This document shows positions 36,335 through 45,912 of a DNA stretch of 64,000 nucleotides, in pieces. This stretch comes from Wenyingzhuangia heitensis (GTDB taxonomy: Bacteria; Bacteroidota; Bacteroidia; Flavobacteriales; Flavobacteriaceae), in NCBI RefSeq assembly GCF_011762155.1, contig NZ_JAASQL010000003.1, forward strand, positions 1 to 64,000, written 5' to 3'. Below the pieces are notes generated by a model that made no database searches, was not told the origin of the DNA, and saw only the letters and a program-made list of their open reading frames with translations. Positions within the stretch are counted from its first letter, which is position 1. Each line of letters starts with the position of its first letter. The translations under genes and the position numbers were made by a program.

Positions 36335-37275
36335 GCAAATTAAGAATTGTATTTATGGGAACCCCAGATTTTGCGGTAACCATTTTAGATAAAGTATTAC
36401 AACACAACTATAATGTGGTAGGAGTTATTACTGCTCCAGACAAACAAGCTGGTAGAGGTAGAAAAATACAACAATCTGCTGTAAAAAAATATGCGGTAGA
36501 AAATAACCTAACCGTTTTACAACCTTCCAATTTAAAATCACCAGAATTTCAAGCAGAATTAGAAGCTTTACAACCCAATTTACAAATTGTGGTTGCCTTT
36601 AGAATGTTACCAGCTACTGTGTGGAGTTTACCAGAATATGGTACGTTTAATTTACACGCATCTTTATTGCCAGACTATAGAGGAGCTGCCCCTATTAACT
36701 GGGCTATTATTAATGGTGAAACCGAAACAGGAACTTCTACCTTTTTTTTAGATGATAAAATAGATACAGGAGAAATTATTCTGCAAAACAAAACAGCCAT
36801 TGGGGCAACAGAAACCGTAGGAGAGTTACACGATAAATTAATGCATTTAGGGAGTGATTTGGTTATAGAAACGTTGCAGTTAATAGAAACTAACAAAGTT
36901 ACAACACAAAAGCAAGCAGCCCACAGCAACAAACTAGCCTATAAAATTCACACAGATACTTGTAAAATTAACTGGAATCAATCTAGCCAAACTATATACA
37001 ACCTTATTCGTGGATTAAATCCATACCCAGCTGCTTGGACAACCTTAATAAATGATGGTGAAGAAATAAATGCAAAAATATATGATGCTGAAATTATAAA
37101 CGAAGCACACAATTACAAACCTGGAACTGTAATTACCGATAAAAAAACGATTAAAACCGCTACTCAAGATGGATTTATTCAAATCCATAAAATAAAACTA
37201 GCAGGAAAAAAATCAATGGACAGTACAAGTCTATTAAATGGTTATCAAATTGCAAACAACTCAAACATGCAGTAA
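36331..37275 (+). CDS. fmt: Methionyl-tRNA formyltransferase
   Basis: 314 residues, normal length. The N-terminal MGTPDFAVTILDKVL and the catalytic stretch FNLHASLLPDYRGAAPINWAIINGE with FFLDDKIDTGEI are family hallmarks. The C-terminal tRNA-binding domain shows YNLIRGLNPYPAAWT. It formylates initiator Met-tRNA. The ATG overlaps the recQ stop (ATGA). Confidence 0.96.
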   Translation: MSKLRIVFMGTPDFAVTILDKVLQHNYNVVGVITAPDKQAGRGRKIQQSAVKKYAVENNLTVLQPSNLKSPEFQAELEALQPNLQIVVAFRMLPATVWSLPEYGTFNLHASLLPDYRGAAPINWAIINGETETGTSTFFLDDKIDTGEIILQNKTAIGATETVGELHDKLMHLGSDLVIETLQLIETNKVTTQKQAAHSNKLAYKIHTDTCKINWNQSSQTIYNLIRGLNPYPAAWTTLINDGEEINAKIYDAEIINEAHNYKPGTVITDKKTIKTATQDGFIQIHKIKLAGKKSMDSTSLLNGYQIANNSNMQ

Positions 37276-37369
37276 ATACTAGGAGTCTTAAAAAACAACC
37301 TTTTACAGTTTCGTTTGTTAACAAATTGTAAAAGTTATTAACAATTCAATGTTTTTAAGGGTTCCTGAC

Positions 37370-37399
37370 TTGCATACCCCAAGATTCCTTATATATTTG
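37370..37399 (+). promoter_or_regulatory. Promoter of the HU gene
   Basis: TTG at 37370-37372, a 19 bp spacer and TATATTTG at 37392-37399: a near-perfect Bacteroidota sigma-A promoter. The start codon at 37440 leaves a leader of about 35 nt. Confidence 0.8.
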
Positions 37400-37439
37400 T
37401 TTTCAAATAAACTTATTTAATTTAATAAAATAACCGTTA

Positions 37440-37711
37440 TGAACAAATCAGATTTAATCGATGCAATTGCTGCTGATGCAGGTATTTCTAAAACAGCTGC
37501 TAAAGCTGCATTAGAATCAGTTACAAACAATGTAACTTCTACATTACAAAGCGGAGGAAAAGTTTCTTTAATTGGATGGGGAACTTGGTCAGTATCTAAA
37601 AGACCAGCTAGAGAAGGTAGAAACCCTCAAACTGGAGCTACTATCCAAATTGCAGAGAAAAATATTGTAAAGTTTAAGCCAGGTGCTGGTTTATCTGATG
37701 CAGTAAACTAA
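37440..37711 (+). CDS. HU-family DNA-binding protein
   Basis: 90 residues, MNKSDLIDAIAADAGISKTAAKAALE at the start and the DNA-binding beta arm with GRNPQTGATIQIAEKNIVKFKPGAGL. It bends and packs DNA as a homodimer or heterodimer. Single gene with a strong promoter and a strong terminator, as expected for an abundant protein. Confidence 0.95.
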
Positions 37712-37731
37712 TAACAAAATTTATTTTGTTT

Positions 37732-37764
37732 AAAAACCCCTTTATTTTAAAGGGGTTTTTTTTG
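37732..37764 (+). terminator. Terminator after the HU gene
   Basis: Stem AAAACCCCTTTA / TAAAGGGGTTTT followed by eight T, 20 bp after the stop. Confidence 0.92.
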
Positions 37765-37792
37765 TGCTTTTTTTTTCTTAGATTTATTAAAA

Positions 37793-38362
37793 ATGCTAAT
37801 TAACATGAACTGCTTAAAACCATCTAAAGGAAGATTATTGATTGCAGAACCATCTATACTTGGTGATGTATCTTTTAATCGGTCTATTATTTTACTTACA
37901 GAGCACACTCATGATAGCTCGATTGGATTTATAATGAATAAGCCCTTAGGCTACAGTTTAAAAGATTTAATTCCAGAAGTAAATTGCGACTTTAAAGTTT
38001 TTCAGGGAGGACCTGTAGAACAAGACAACTTATATTTTATACATAAAATCCCTAACCTACTACCCAATAGTATAGAAGTAACAGATGGAATTTATTGGGG
38101 AGGAGACTTTTCACAACTCTCTAATTTATTAAACCAGGGATTGGTAAAAAGTGATGATATTAGATTCTTTTTAGGATATTCTGGCTGGGGAGAAGGACAA
38201 CTAAATTACGAATGGGAAAGCGAATCTTGGTTGGTATCAGAAAATAAACACAAAAACATATTTAACACCGCTCATACAAATTTATGGAAGGACCATATTA
38301 TGAAATTAGGTGGAAAATATAAAATTTGGGCAAATGCACCAGGAAACCCTAGCTTAAATTAG
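37793..38362 (+). CDS. YqgE/AlgH family protein
   Basis: 189 residues; a second ATG at 37805 is an equally possible start. Family features: KGRLLIAEPSILGDVSFNRSIILLTEH, GFIMNKPLGYSLKDL, GGPVEQDNLYFIH and FFLGYSGWGEGQLNYEW. The function of YqgE/AlgH proteins is not settled; the name AlgH came from alginate regulation in Pseudomonas and does not link this gene to the alginate locus here. Its end overlaps the convergent aminotransferase gene by 14 bp. Confidence 0.92.
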   Translation: MLINMNCLKPSKGRLLIAEPSILGDVSFNRSIILLTEHTHDSSIGFIMNKPLGYSLKDLIPEVNCDFKVFQGGPVEQDNLYFIHKIPNLLPNSIEVTDGIYWGGDFSQLSNLLNQGLVKSDDIRFFLGYSGWGEGQLNYEWESESWLVSENKHKNIFNTAHTNLWKDHIMKLGGKYKIWANAPGNPSLN

Positions 38363-39167
38363 TTAATAAATCTTTAAGTTTACCCGCAGTTTCTGTTTTA
38401 AATGTTTTCTTCCTATATTGTGTAATTGGCTGAATTCCAACTATTACATTGGTTAAAAAAACCTCATCTGCTTTTTGAATGGCAAATGGAGATATAGACG
38501 ACTCTTCTAAAACATATTCTGTATTCTTTTCCAACACATCTAATATATTTTTACGCATTACTCCTTTTACACAACCATCAGACAAAGGTGGAGTTGTAAT
38601 TGTCTTTCCTTTCACTAGAAAAATATTTCCGTTGGTAAATTCCACAACATTTTTATTAGAGTTTAGCAAAACACAATTATCTAACTCGTTTTCTTTGGCA
38701 TATATACTTGCCAATACATTGGTTATTTTGTTATTTGTTTTTACCGTTGATAACAAATTAGGGTTGATCATAAAATCCTTGTACAAATCTACCTGATAAC
38801 TTTCTTTAACCTGTATATCTACCTTTTTAACCTCAACAACATAGGCTATTTTATTTTGATTAGGTGCATACAAACCATCAGCATCTCTAAACACCGTAAA
38901 TTTCACTCTATTCTCGGTCCCTAAATTTGCATTAATTGTTTTTAAAATTTCTGCTTCAAAAAACTCTAATGTTAGTTCCATAGGAATTTCCATACGCAAC
39001 ATACGCATAGAGGCCATTAATCTAAAATAATGATCCTCACAAAAAACAACAGCTTCATCTTCTACCTTTATAGTTTCAAAAAGAGCATCTCCATACTTAA
39101 AACCTCTATTGTTATAATTAATTTGATTGCTGTTTTCCGAAATGATTTGTCCGTTGTAATTGATCAT
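38349..39167 (-). CDS. Class IV aminotransferase (PabC/IlvE-like)
   Basis: 272 residues of fold type IV PLP enzymes: NNRGFKYGDALFETIKVEDE at the N-terminus, VKTNNKITNVLASIYAKENELDNCVLLNSNKNVVEFTNGNIF in the core with the candidate Schiff-base Lys, and CVKGVMRKNI. The group holds aminodeoxychorismate lyase, D-amino acid and branched-chain transaminases. The short length and NGNIF motif favour a PabC-like lyase, but this is not certain. Confidence 0.82.
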   Translation of the reverse strand: MINYNGQIISENSNQINYNNRGFKYGDALFETIKVEDEAVVFCEDHYFRLMASMRMLRMEIPMELTLEFFEAEILKTINANLGTENRVKFTVFRDADGLYAPNQNKIAYVVEVKKVDIQVKESYQVDLYKDFMINPNLLSTVKTNNKITNVLASIYAKENELDNCVLLNSNKNVVEFTNGNIFLVKGKTITTPPLSDGCVKGVMRKNILDVLEKNTEYVLEESSISPFAIQKADEVFLTNVIVGIQPITQYRKKTFKTETAGKLKDLLTNLS

Positions 39168-39199
39168 CTTTTTTAAAAATTTGTGGCAAATTTACAATA

Positions 39200-39230
39200 A
39201 AAAAAGCCTTGATTTTCATCAAAGCTTTGT
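39200..39230 (-). terminator. Probable terminator after the START-like gene
   Basis: An imperfect stem AAAGCcTTGAT / ATCAAaGCTTT with a run of A on the left, giving U in leftward RNA, 24 bp after the stop at 39254. Confidence 0.6.
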
Positions 39231-39253
39231 AAAGTATTTTAGAGTCTTAAAAA

Positions 39254-39634
39254 TTAAGCTCCAATTATATGTTTTAATTCTGCTATTTGATTTTCCCAAA
39301 GCATTTTTGATTCATCAATTTCATCTTCTTCTGCAAAATCTGTAATGATTAAAGAAACATCTTTTGTTAAGGCATCTACCTGAATCTTAAATTCAAAATA
39401 AGCATCATCATCTTCATCTTCTACCCAATGAAATTTAGCACGATCATCTGTTTTAGAAGCTAATAATTTTGCTTGCTCTTCACTATCATCCCAAATAAAA
39501 GTAAACATTTCTCCTCTAGAGTTAACATTATCAGCAAACCACTCTCCTAAACCAGAAGGTGTGGCAAAATATTGATACAACATTGATGGTGATGCGTGTA
39601 TAGGAAACTCTAACTGAAATTTTTCTTTAGTCAT
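39254..39634 (-). CDS. START-like (AHSA1/SRPBCC) domain protein
   Basis: About 127 residues from the ATG at 39634 (MTKEKFQLEF), the start that matches relatives; the open frame extends 12 codons further. The core is SPSMLYQYFATPSGLGEWFADNVNSRGE. Many Bacteroidota carry this single-domain protein next to an aminotransferase-like gene; its ligand is unknown. The C-terminus is strongly acidic (EEDEIDESK). Confidence 0.82.
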   Translation of the reverse strand: MTKEKFQLEFPIHASPSMLYQYFATPSGLGEWFADNVNSRGEMFTFIWDDSEEQAKLLASKTDDRAKFHWVEDEDDDAYFEFKIQVDALTKDVSLIITDFAEEDEIDESKMLWENQIAELKHIIGA

Positions 39635-39705
39635 GATCGTCTTCATTTTTGATGGATGGCAAAGTAGCATTTTTTTAGTTATTAAAAAAAAAATGAGGTT
39701 TAAAG

Positions 39706-40392
39706 TTATTTCTTTTTTTCTATCTCAATTACCCTACTCGGATAGACCATATTAGCAGTTTCTAAAACAGATGGTTCTTCCCTTAAATCTCCTTTTGTAA
39801 ACGCTTGTTGCAAAATAGATTCTATCATATAATCTTCCATTAATTCTTCTGGATGATACTCTGCATCTAAATCAATTTTAAAAAAACTTGCCGAAAATCG
39901 ATACCAAAAAGCTTTAAAATCTCCGCGTTTGTCTTGCACATGTTCATTTACGGTTAATCCGGTAAGCCTATGTATTAATTTAATCAGTATTCTACCTTCT
40001 GTTCTAGTTAATTTTTTAATGTTTTCTGTAAATTGTTTTTCAAAAATTTTTTGCTGATCTTTTATGTATCTTTTTTGTTTTCTTTTCGATTTTATTTTTT
40101 GAACAGAGTCGTTTAAAATCGTCATTTTTTCTTTAGCCAAAATGGCATACGGATACGCTCTATAGGTTTTCTTTTTAAACCACAAATAATATCTTTTATC
40201 GTAATATGATTTAAATTTAGGAGGAGGAAACAAAACCAATGTATCCAACTCAATTTCTTGATTGGGATCAGTAATTAAATAATAATCATCGTACTGTTCT
40301 TTTAATTTTTCCCAATCTTTTTGCTGAGCGTTTCCCAGAAAAAAAACAAAGAATAAAACCACAAATACATTTTTCTTTTTCCTAAAATCCAT
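39706..40392 (-). CDS. DUF4294 exported protein
   Basis: 228 residues. A basic start and hydrophobic stretch with NAQQ at about residue 22-25 form a signal peptide. The body is rich in Lys and Tyr, with FPPPKFKSYYDKRYYLWFKKKTYRAYPYA and TGLTVNEHVQDKRGDFKAFWYRFSASFFKI, as in the Bacteroidota-specific DUF4294 family. The role is unknown. Divergent from the M42 peptidase gene. Confidence 0.78.
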   Translation of the reverse strand: MDFRKKKNVFVVLFFVFFLGNAQQKDWEKLKEQYDDYYLITDPNQEIELDTLVLFPPPKFKSYYDKRYYLWFKKKTYRAYPYAILAKEKMTILNDSVQKIKSKRKQKRYIKDQQKIFEKQFTENIKKLTRTEGRILIKLIHRLTGLTVNEHVQDKRGDFKAFWYRFSASFFKIDLDAEYHPEELMEDYMIESILQQAFTKGDLREEPSVLETANMVYPSRVIEIEKKK

Positions 40393-40491
40393 GAATTCAA
40401 AAATACATAAATAACTTACTTAAAAACAACAATTCACATGCATTCCATCTAAAATCAAAATAGTACTTTTGAGTTTATTATAAAATGAAAA

Positions 40492-41604
40492 ATGATGAGT
40501 GAACATACAATTTTAAACCAAAAGTCTTTAGACTTTTTAGAAGAATACTTAAACAATGCTTCGCCAACAGGATACGAAAGCAAAGGTCAAGAAATATGGA
40601 TGGATTATTTAAAACCATATGTTGATGAATTTATTACCGATGCTTACGGAACTGCCGTGGGTGTTATCAATCCTAAGGCTGAGTACAAAGTAGTTATAGA
40701 AGGGCATTCTGATGAAATTTCTTGGTATGTAAACTACATTACAGATAATGGATTAATCCACGTAATTAGAAACGGAGGAAGTGACCATATTATTGCTCCA
40801 TCAAAACGTGTAAATATTCACACTAAAAAAGGAATTGTAAAAGGTGTTTTTGGATGGCCAGCAATACACACACGTTTAAAAGGAAAAGAGGAAGACACTC
40901 CTAAAATAGAAAATATTACGATTGATGTTGGTTGCGATACCAAACAAGAAGTGTTAGACTTGGGAGTACATGTAGGTTGTGTAATTACTTACCCAGATAC
41001 ATTTGAAGTATTAAACGGAAATAAATTTGTTTGTAGAGCACTAGACAACAGAATGGGTGGTTTTATGATTGCCGAAGTTGCTCGTTTATTAAAAGAAAAC
41101 AACATAGAATTACCTTTTGGATTGTACGTAACCAACTCTGTACAAGAGGAAATAGGATTGCGTGGTGCAGAAATGATTACACAAACTATTAAGCCTAACG
41201 TAGCAATTGTTACCGATGTTTGTCATGACACCACAACTCCTATGATTAAAAAATCTGAAGAAGGAGATAGTAAAATTGGTAATGGACCTGTAATTTCTTA
41301 CGCTCCTGCCATTCAACACAACGTACGTGAGTTGATTATTGGTACTGCTGAGAAAAATGATATCCCATTCCAAAGACATGCATCTTCTAGAGCAACAGGT
41401 ACAGATACTGATGCTTTTGCTTATAGCAACGGAGGAGTTCCTTCTGCCTTAATTTCTTTGCCTTTAAGATACATGCACACTACTGTAGAAATGGTACATA
41501 GAAATGATGTAGAAAACGTGATCAAATTAATTTTTGAAACCGTGAAACAAATTAAAGCCGGAGATAAGTTTAGCTATTTTGACAAAAAAAGTTATACTAT
41601 TTAA
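40492..41604 (+). CDS. M42-family (glutamyl) aminopeptidase-like metallopeptidase
   Basis: 370 residues. The dinuclear metal site is visible in VIEGHSDEISWYV, CRALDNRMGGFMIAEV, VQEEIGLRGAEM and VTDVCHDTT, and the last His in MHTTVEMVH. M42 enzymes are cytosolic dodecameric aminopeptidases or cellulase-like peptidases that trim peptides. ATG at 40492 or 40495 fits equally. A -7-like TACTTTTG (40464-40471) lies 20 bp upstream. Confidence 0.92.
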   Translation: MMSEHTILNQKSLDFLEEYLNNASPTGYESKGQEIWMDYLKPYVDEFITDAYGTAVGVINPKAEYKVVIEGHSDEISWYVNYITDNGLIHVIRNGGSDHIIAPSKRVNIHTKKGIVKGVFGWPAIHTRLKGKEEDTPKIENITIDVGCDTKQEVLDLGVHVGCVITYPDTFEVLNGNKFVCRALDNRMGGFMIAEVARLLKENNIELPFGLYVTNSVQEEIGLRGAEMITQTIKPNVAIVTDVCHDTTTPMIKKSEEGDSKIGNGPVISYAPAIQHNVRELIIGTAEKNDIPFQRHASSRATGTDTDAFAYSNGGVPSALISLPLRYMHTTVEMVHRNDVENVIKLIFETVKQIKAGDKFSYFDKKSYTI

Positions 41605-41626
41605 GTTTAAAAACACTTAATTTTAT

Positions 41627-41662
41627 CAAAGGCCTGAAAATTATTTTTCAGGCCTTTTTTTG
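41627..41662 (+). terminator. Terminator after the M42 peptidase gene
   Basis: Stem AAAGGCCTGAAAA / TTTTCAGGCCTTT and a run of seven T. Confidence 0.92.
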
Positions 41663-41773
41663 TTTTTTGTTAAATTCTTATAAATAGCACTAAAAACAAG
41701 GAAAAAACAGTTACGAAATCGTTGTAGTAAATTAAAATTTACCGATATTTATAAAATCTAACTAATCTTAACA

Positions 41774-42784
41774 ATGTCAAATAAAAATCAAACATTAGGA
41801 GAATTTATTATTGAAAACCAACATTCATTTAAATACTCAAGCGGGGAATTATCAAATTTATTAAACTCTATCCGATTAGCAGCAAAAGTTGTAAACCACG
41901 AAGTTAACAAAGCAGGTCTTGTAGACATTATTGGAGCTGCAGGGGACACAAACATTCAAGGAGAAGACCAACAAAAACTAGATGTTTATGCCAACGATGT
42001 TTTTATTCAAGCTTTAATTAACCGAAATATTGTTTGTGGTATTGCTAGTGAAGAAGAAGATGATTTTGTTGCAATCAATAGCATTAACAACGATCATCAA
42101 AATAAATACATTGTACTAATAGATCCTTTAGACGGATCTTCTAATATTGATGTAAATGTATCCGTTGGAACCATTTTTTCTATTTACAGAAGAGTAACTC
42201 CTATTGGAACTCCAGTTACAATAGAGGATTTTCTTCAAGAAGGAAAACACCAAGTTGCAGCAGGATATGTAATTTATGGAACCTCAACCATGTTGGTGTA
42301 TTCTACCGGTCACGGTGTTAATGGTTTTACTTTAAACCCTGCTATTGGTTCATTTTATTTATCTCATTCAGATATGGAATTTCCTGTAGATGGAAACATT
42401 TATTCTGTAAACGAAGGAAACTATTTAGAGTTCCCTGATGGAATTAAAAAATACATTAAATACTGTCAACAAATAGAAGATGACAGACCCTATACAAGTA
42501 GATACATTGGTTCTTTAGCTTCTGATTTTCATAGAAACATGATTAAAGGCGGAATTTATATGTATCCTAAAAGCACCAAAAACCCTAAAGGTAAATTACG
42601 TTTGTTATATGAATGTAATCCAATGGCCTTTTTAGCAGAACAAGCAAACGGAAAAGCCAGTGATGGTTTTACTAGAATTTTAGACATAAAACCCACCGAA
42701 CTACACCAAAGAGTTCCCTTTATTTGTGGTAGTACAAATATGGTAAACAAAGCTGAGGAGTTTATGAAAGAATACTCTTCTTAA
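41774..42784 (+). CDS. fbp: Class I fructose-1,6-bisphosphatase
   Basis: 336 residues. The metal and substrate motif [25 protein letters not shown] and [24 protein letters not shown] are clear. It removes the 1-phosphate of fructose-1,6-bisphosphate, the committed step of gluconeogenesis. It ends 90 bp before the alginate locus, convergent with it. Cells growing on alginate get pyruvate and triose phosphate and need gluconeogenesis, so the position may be meaningful, but no shared operator was found. Confidence 0.96.
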   Translation: MSNKNQTLGEFIIENQHSFKYSSGELSNLLNSIRLAAKVVNHEVNKAGLVDIIGAAGDTNIQGEDQQKLDVYANDVFIQALINRNIVCGIASEEEDDFVAINSINNDHQNKYIVLIDPLDGSSNIDVNVSVGTIFSIYRRVTPIGTPVTIEDFLQEGKHQVAAGYVIYGTSTMLVYSTGHGVNGFTLNPAIGSFYLSHSDMEFPVDGNIYSVNEGNYLEFPDGIKKYIKYCQQIEDDRPYTSRYIGSLASDFHRNMIKGGIYMYPKSTKNPKGKLRLLYECNPMAFLAEQANGKASDGFTRILDIKPTELHQRVPFICGSTNMVNKAEEFMKEYSS

Positions 42785-42806
42785 CAATTCTTATTATACA
42801 AAACAG

Positions 42807-42841
42807 AAATAGCCTAAGAAATCAATCTTAGGCTATTTACT
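42807..42841. terminator. Bidirectional terminator between fbp and the alginate locus
   Basis: Stem AAATAGCCTAAGA / TCTTAGGCTATTT with a six-base loop, A-rich left and T-rich right arm, between two convergent transcripts. Confidence 0.85.
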
Positions 42842-42874
42842 TTTTAAAAACAACTTAACTTACTTAAAATACGA

Positions 42875-43627
42875 TTAACTAAAGGCCAAACCTCCGTTAA
42901 TATCAATATCATTTCCTGTTAAAAAAGAGGCTTGTTCCGACACCAAGTAACTCACCAAATCTGCTACCTCATTAGCACTTCCTTCTCTTTCTAATGGAGT
43001 TGCTGCAGCGACTTTTTTACGAACTTCATTTTTCGTAAAATCATCGTGAAATTTTGTTGCAATCATGCCTGGATTTACAGCGTTTACTCTAATTCCCAAG
43101 CTTCCTAATTCTTTAGCCATAGAGCGTGTAAATGTAGCTACTGCTCCTTTGGATGCTGCATATATAGAAGCTCCGGGACCACCACCATCTCTACCTGCTT
43201 GTGAAGCAAAGTTTACAATAGAAGCACCACTTACTAAATAAGGCTTAAAAGCTTGAGTCATAAAAACACAAGATTTAAAATTTACATCCATTAACAAATG
43301 GTAAAATTCTTCGTCAATTTCATCAATCTTTTTCCTTCCAAAAAAACCTCCAGCTACATTTACCAAAATATCAACTTTATCTCCAAAAGCAGCTATAGTT
43401 TTAACTGCTAAATTGTTAATATCAGTTAATTTGGTAACATCTCCTTGAACAATAATTACCTCTCCATTTAGTTTTTGAATTAGCTTTGCTGTTATTACTG
43501 CATCGTCGTAATTATTACAATAATTCACCACAACTTTAGCTCCTTCTTTGGCTAACTTTAAAGATACAGCTCTACCAATATCTCTTGCTCCTCCAGTTAC
43601 AACAGCTACCTTGCCTTTTAACTTCAT
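42875..43627 (-). CDS. SDR-family oxidoreductase, candidate DEH reductase (second copy)
   Basis: 250 residues of the classical short-chain dehydrogenase fold: cofactor motif TGGARDIGRAV (residues 11-21), NVAGG, catalytic Ser in NFASQAG and YAASKGA with Tyr and Lys. Position at the end of the MFS-SDR-SDR operon suggests reduction of 4-deoxy-L-erythro-5-hexoseulose uronate (DEH) to KDG, or a neighbouring step. It is clearly a different enzyme from the first SDR (different cofactor loop: N-Y-C-N-N versus G-I-D-D). Which cofactor each uses is not certain. Confidence 0.82.
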   Translation of the reverse strand: MKLKGKVAVVTGGARDIGRAVSLKLAKEGAKVVVNYCNNYDDAVITAKLIQKLNGEVIIVQGDVTKLTDINNLAVKTIAAFGDKVDILVNVAGGFFGRKKIDEIDEEFYHLLMDVNFKSCVFMTQAFKPYLVSGASIVNFASQAGRDGGGPGASIYAASKGAVATFTRSMAKELGSLGIRVNAVNPGMIATKFHDDFTKNEVRKKVAAATPLEREGSANEVADLVSYLVSEQASFLTGNDIDINGGLAFS

Positions 43628-43643
43628 TCCTTTTTATTTCTGT

Positions 43644-44405
43644 TTAGATTCCTAAAGCTTGTCCTCCTCCAATTTGAATTGTTTCTGCTGTAATAAAAGC
43701 AGCATCATCACTTGCCAAGAAGGAAACAACAGAAGCGACTTCTTCTGGTTGTCCTAACCTACCCAACATAATATTGTTTTTCCAAGAAGCAAATACTTCT
43801 GGTTTAGTAGATTTAATTTGTGCATGAAAAGGAGTATCAATAGTTCCTGGCGACACTGCATTTACTCTAATTCCGTACTCTGCTAAATCTTTAGCCAATG
43901 CTCTTGTAATGGCATGTACTCCTGCTTTAGAAGTTCCATAAATTCCAGCTCCTGGTCCTCCCGCATTCCAACCTGCATTAGAGGTATAGTTTATAATCGT
44001 TGCATTTTCTCCTTTTTTAAGAAAAGGGATTGCTGCTCTAGATGCAAAAAAAGTTGAATCTAAATTTAAAGCCATTACCGACCTATAAAACTCGGTCGTC
44101 ATTTCTTCAAATCTAGACCTACCACCTAATCCACCAGCATTGTTTACTAGTACATCAATTCTACCATATTTTTCTCCTATTTTATTAATATTTGATGTTA
44201 CCTGCTCTTCATCCGTTACATCAAATCCATAATATTCAGCTGTAACTCCAGCTTCTGTTAAAGTTTGAATTCTTTCTGCTCCTGCTTTGTCATCAATACC
44301 ATTTAAAATTACGGTATACCCGTCTTTACCTAATCTCTTTGCTACTTCAAATCCAATTCCACCGGTAGCTCCGGTAATTACTGCTATTTTCCCTTTTAAT
44401 TCCAT
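43644..44405 (-). CDS. SDR-family oxidoreductase, candidate DEH reductase (first copy)
   Basis: 253 residues. Cofactor motif TGATGGIGFEV (residues 11-21), an Asp-Asp pair at the end of strand 2 (LNGIDDKAG), which usually favours NADH, NNAGG, catalytic YGTSKAG, and a C-terminus QIGGGQALGI. In alginate loci an SDR reduces DEH to 2-keto-3-deoxygluconate. The gene lies 16 bp upstream of the second SDR and 23 bp downstream of the transporter. Confidence 0.85.
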   Translation of the reverse strand: MELKGKIAVITGATGGIGFEVAKRLGKDGYTVILNGIDDKAGAERIQTLTEAGVTAEYYGFDVTDEEQVTSNINKIGEKYGRIDVLVNNAGGLGGRSRFEEMTTEFYRSVMALNLDSTFFASRAAIPFLKKGENATIINYTSNAGWNAGGPGAGIYGTSKAGVHAITRALAKDLAEYGIRVNAVSPGTIDTPFHAQIKSTKPEVFASWKNNIMLGRLGQPEEVASVVSFLASDDAAFITAETIQIGGGQALGI

Positions 44406-44428
44406 TTTGTTTAAATTTTGTGCATTTA

Positions 44429-45703
44429 TTAATTAATTCTTACTGGTTCTATTTTTTTGATTAACACATAGATGGATCCTACTGCAAGTGGTGCTAATAT
44501 TGCTATTACAATAAAAGCAGGTGTGTAAGATACCGATGCTATTAACGGTATTAATGTATTCATTATTATTACGGATATTGCTGCCACAGTTCCTGCTAAG
44601 CCTGCTAAGGTTCCTACGGATTTACCACTAAACAAATCACTTGATATAGTTTGTATATTACCTATCGCGAATTGGAATCCAAATAAGACTACCGCAACTA
44701 TGTATATAAATGTCATTGGATTGTTCTCGTTTACCAAAAATATAATCCCTAACAATCCTAAAAAGATCAAAGCTCCTCCAATGGTAATGGTTGTTTTTCT
44801 AGCAACATCTACAGATTTTGTTTCCATTAGTTTTCCAGAGTACCATCCTCCAACAATACTACCCGCCATACCTCCTAGGTAAGAAATCCAAATAGTGGCT
44901 CCAATTTCCTCAATACTAAATCCAAATTCTGAATTTAAATACAACGGCATCCAACCTACAAACAACCACCAAATAGGTTCTATAAACAATCTTGCCGTTA
45001 AAACTCCCCAAGACTCCTTATGACTTAATATTTGAAGGACCGACAATCCTTTTTGTTTTTTTCCTGGTTCTTCTACAGGTACAATTCTATCTTTTAGAAT
45101 TAAAGCTCGTTCCTCATCCGTAATCCAAGGGTGTACCTCTGGGTTTGATTTGTTTACAAACAACCACGGAATTACCCATAACAATCCTATTGCTCCAATA
45201 ATAATAAAAGTAGTTCTCCACCCAAAGTGACTGTACAAATAGGCAATTAAAACGGGAGCTATAACACTTCCTAAAGAAGCTCCTGCATTAAAAATACCTT
45301 GAGCAATAGCACGTTGTTTTACAGGAAACCACTCTCCATTACTTTTTACAGCTCCTGGCCAATTCCCTGCTTCACCCAATCCTAAAAAGGCTCTAAAAGC
45401 AGTTAAACTTACCAATCCTCCTGCAAAGGCATGTAACACAGATGATAATGACCATACTACAATAGAAACAACAAACCCTAAACGAGTTCCAATCTCATCA
45501 TACAACTTTCCTGATAAGAATTTACCCAACGCATATGTCGCCATAAAAATGTTTAACATGACTGCATAATCAGATTCATCTAACCCTAAATCTTTTCCCA
45601 TTTCTGGCCACATGACCCCAAATGCTGTTCTGTCTATATAATTGATAACGGTTGCCAAACATATTAGCATTATTACCCACCATCTTAATCCTTTAACTTT
45701 CAT
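44429..45703 (-). CDS. MFS transporter, hexuronate-type (ExuT-like)
   Basis: 424 residues from the ATG at 45703 (MKVKGLRWWVIML); the open frame extends to a TTG at 45757. Twelve hydrophobic helices. The signature VINYIDRTAFGVMWPEMGKDLGLDESDYA and GLGEAGNWPGAVKSNGEWFPVKQRAIAQGIFNAGASLGS are typical of the anion:cation symporter family that includes ExuT and GudP. It probably imports unsaturated uronate or DEH across the inner membrane. No operator of the kind found at the other promoters was seen in its 209 bp upstream gap. Confidence 0.88.
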   Translation of the reverse strand: MKVKGLRWWVIMLICLATVINYIDRTAFGVMWPEMGKDLGLDESDYAVMLNIFMATYALGKFLSGKLYDEIGTRLGFVVSIVVWSLSSVLHAFAGGLVSLTAFRAFLGLGEAGNWPGAVKSNGEWFPVKQRAIAQGIFNAGASLGSVIAPVLIAYLYSHFGWRTTFIIIGAIGLLWVIPWLFVNKSNPEVHPWITDEERALILKDRIVPVEEPGKKQKGLSVLQILSHKESWGVLTARLFIEPIWWLFVGWMPLYLNSEFGFSIEEIGATIWISYLGGMAGSIVGGWYSGKLMETKSVDVARKTTITIGGALIFLGLLGIIFLVNENNPMTFIYIVAVVLFGFQFAIGNIQTISSDLFSGKSVGTLAGLAGTVAAISVIIMNTLIPLIASVSYTPAFIVIAILAPLAVGSIYVLIKKIEPVRIN

Positions 45704-45912
45704 AACTACATGATTATTAGTGAAATATTTATTTTGATTCTTTTTATTTTTTGGCAAGAAAATCCTATTCAGAAAAAATGACTTGATTTTTTACTGTTCT
45801 AATAACTGATTAAAAAGTGACAACGCTATGGGTGTACTACAGCCTTAAAAATGATGTTCTTATTTAATTTCCCTTTTATTTATATCTAAACACGACCGTG
45901 CAATCGTATCGT

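Noticed and set aside
37793-38362. The YqgE/AlgH gene as part of alginate metabolism
   Set aside because: The AlgH name comes from Pseudomonas alginate production; the gene is 4.5 kb away from the alginate locus on the other strand and is found in many bacteria without such loci.
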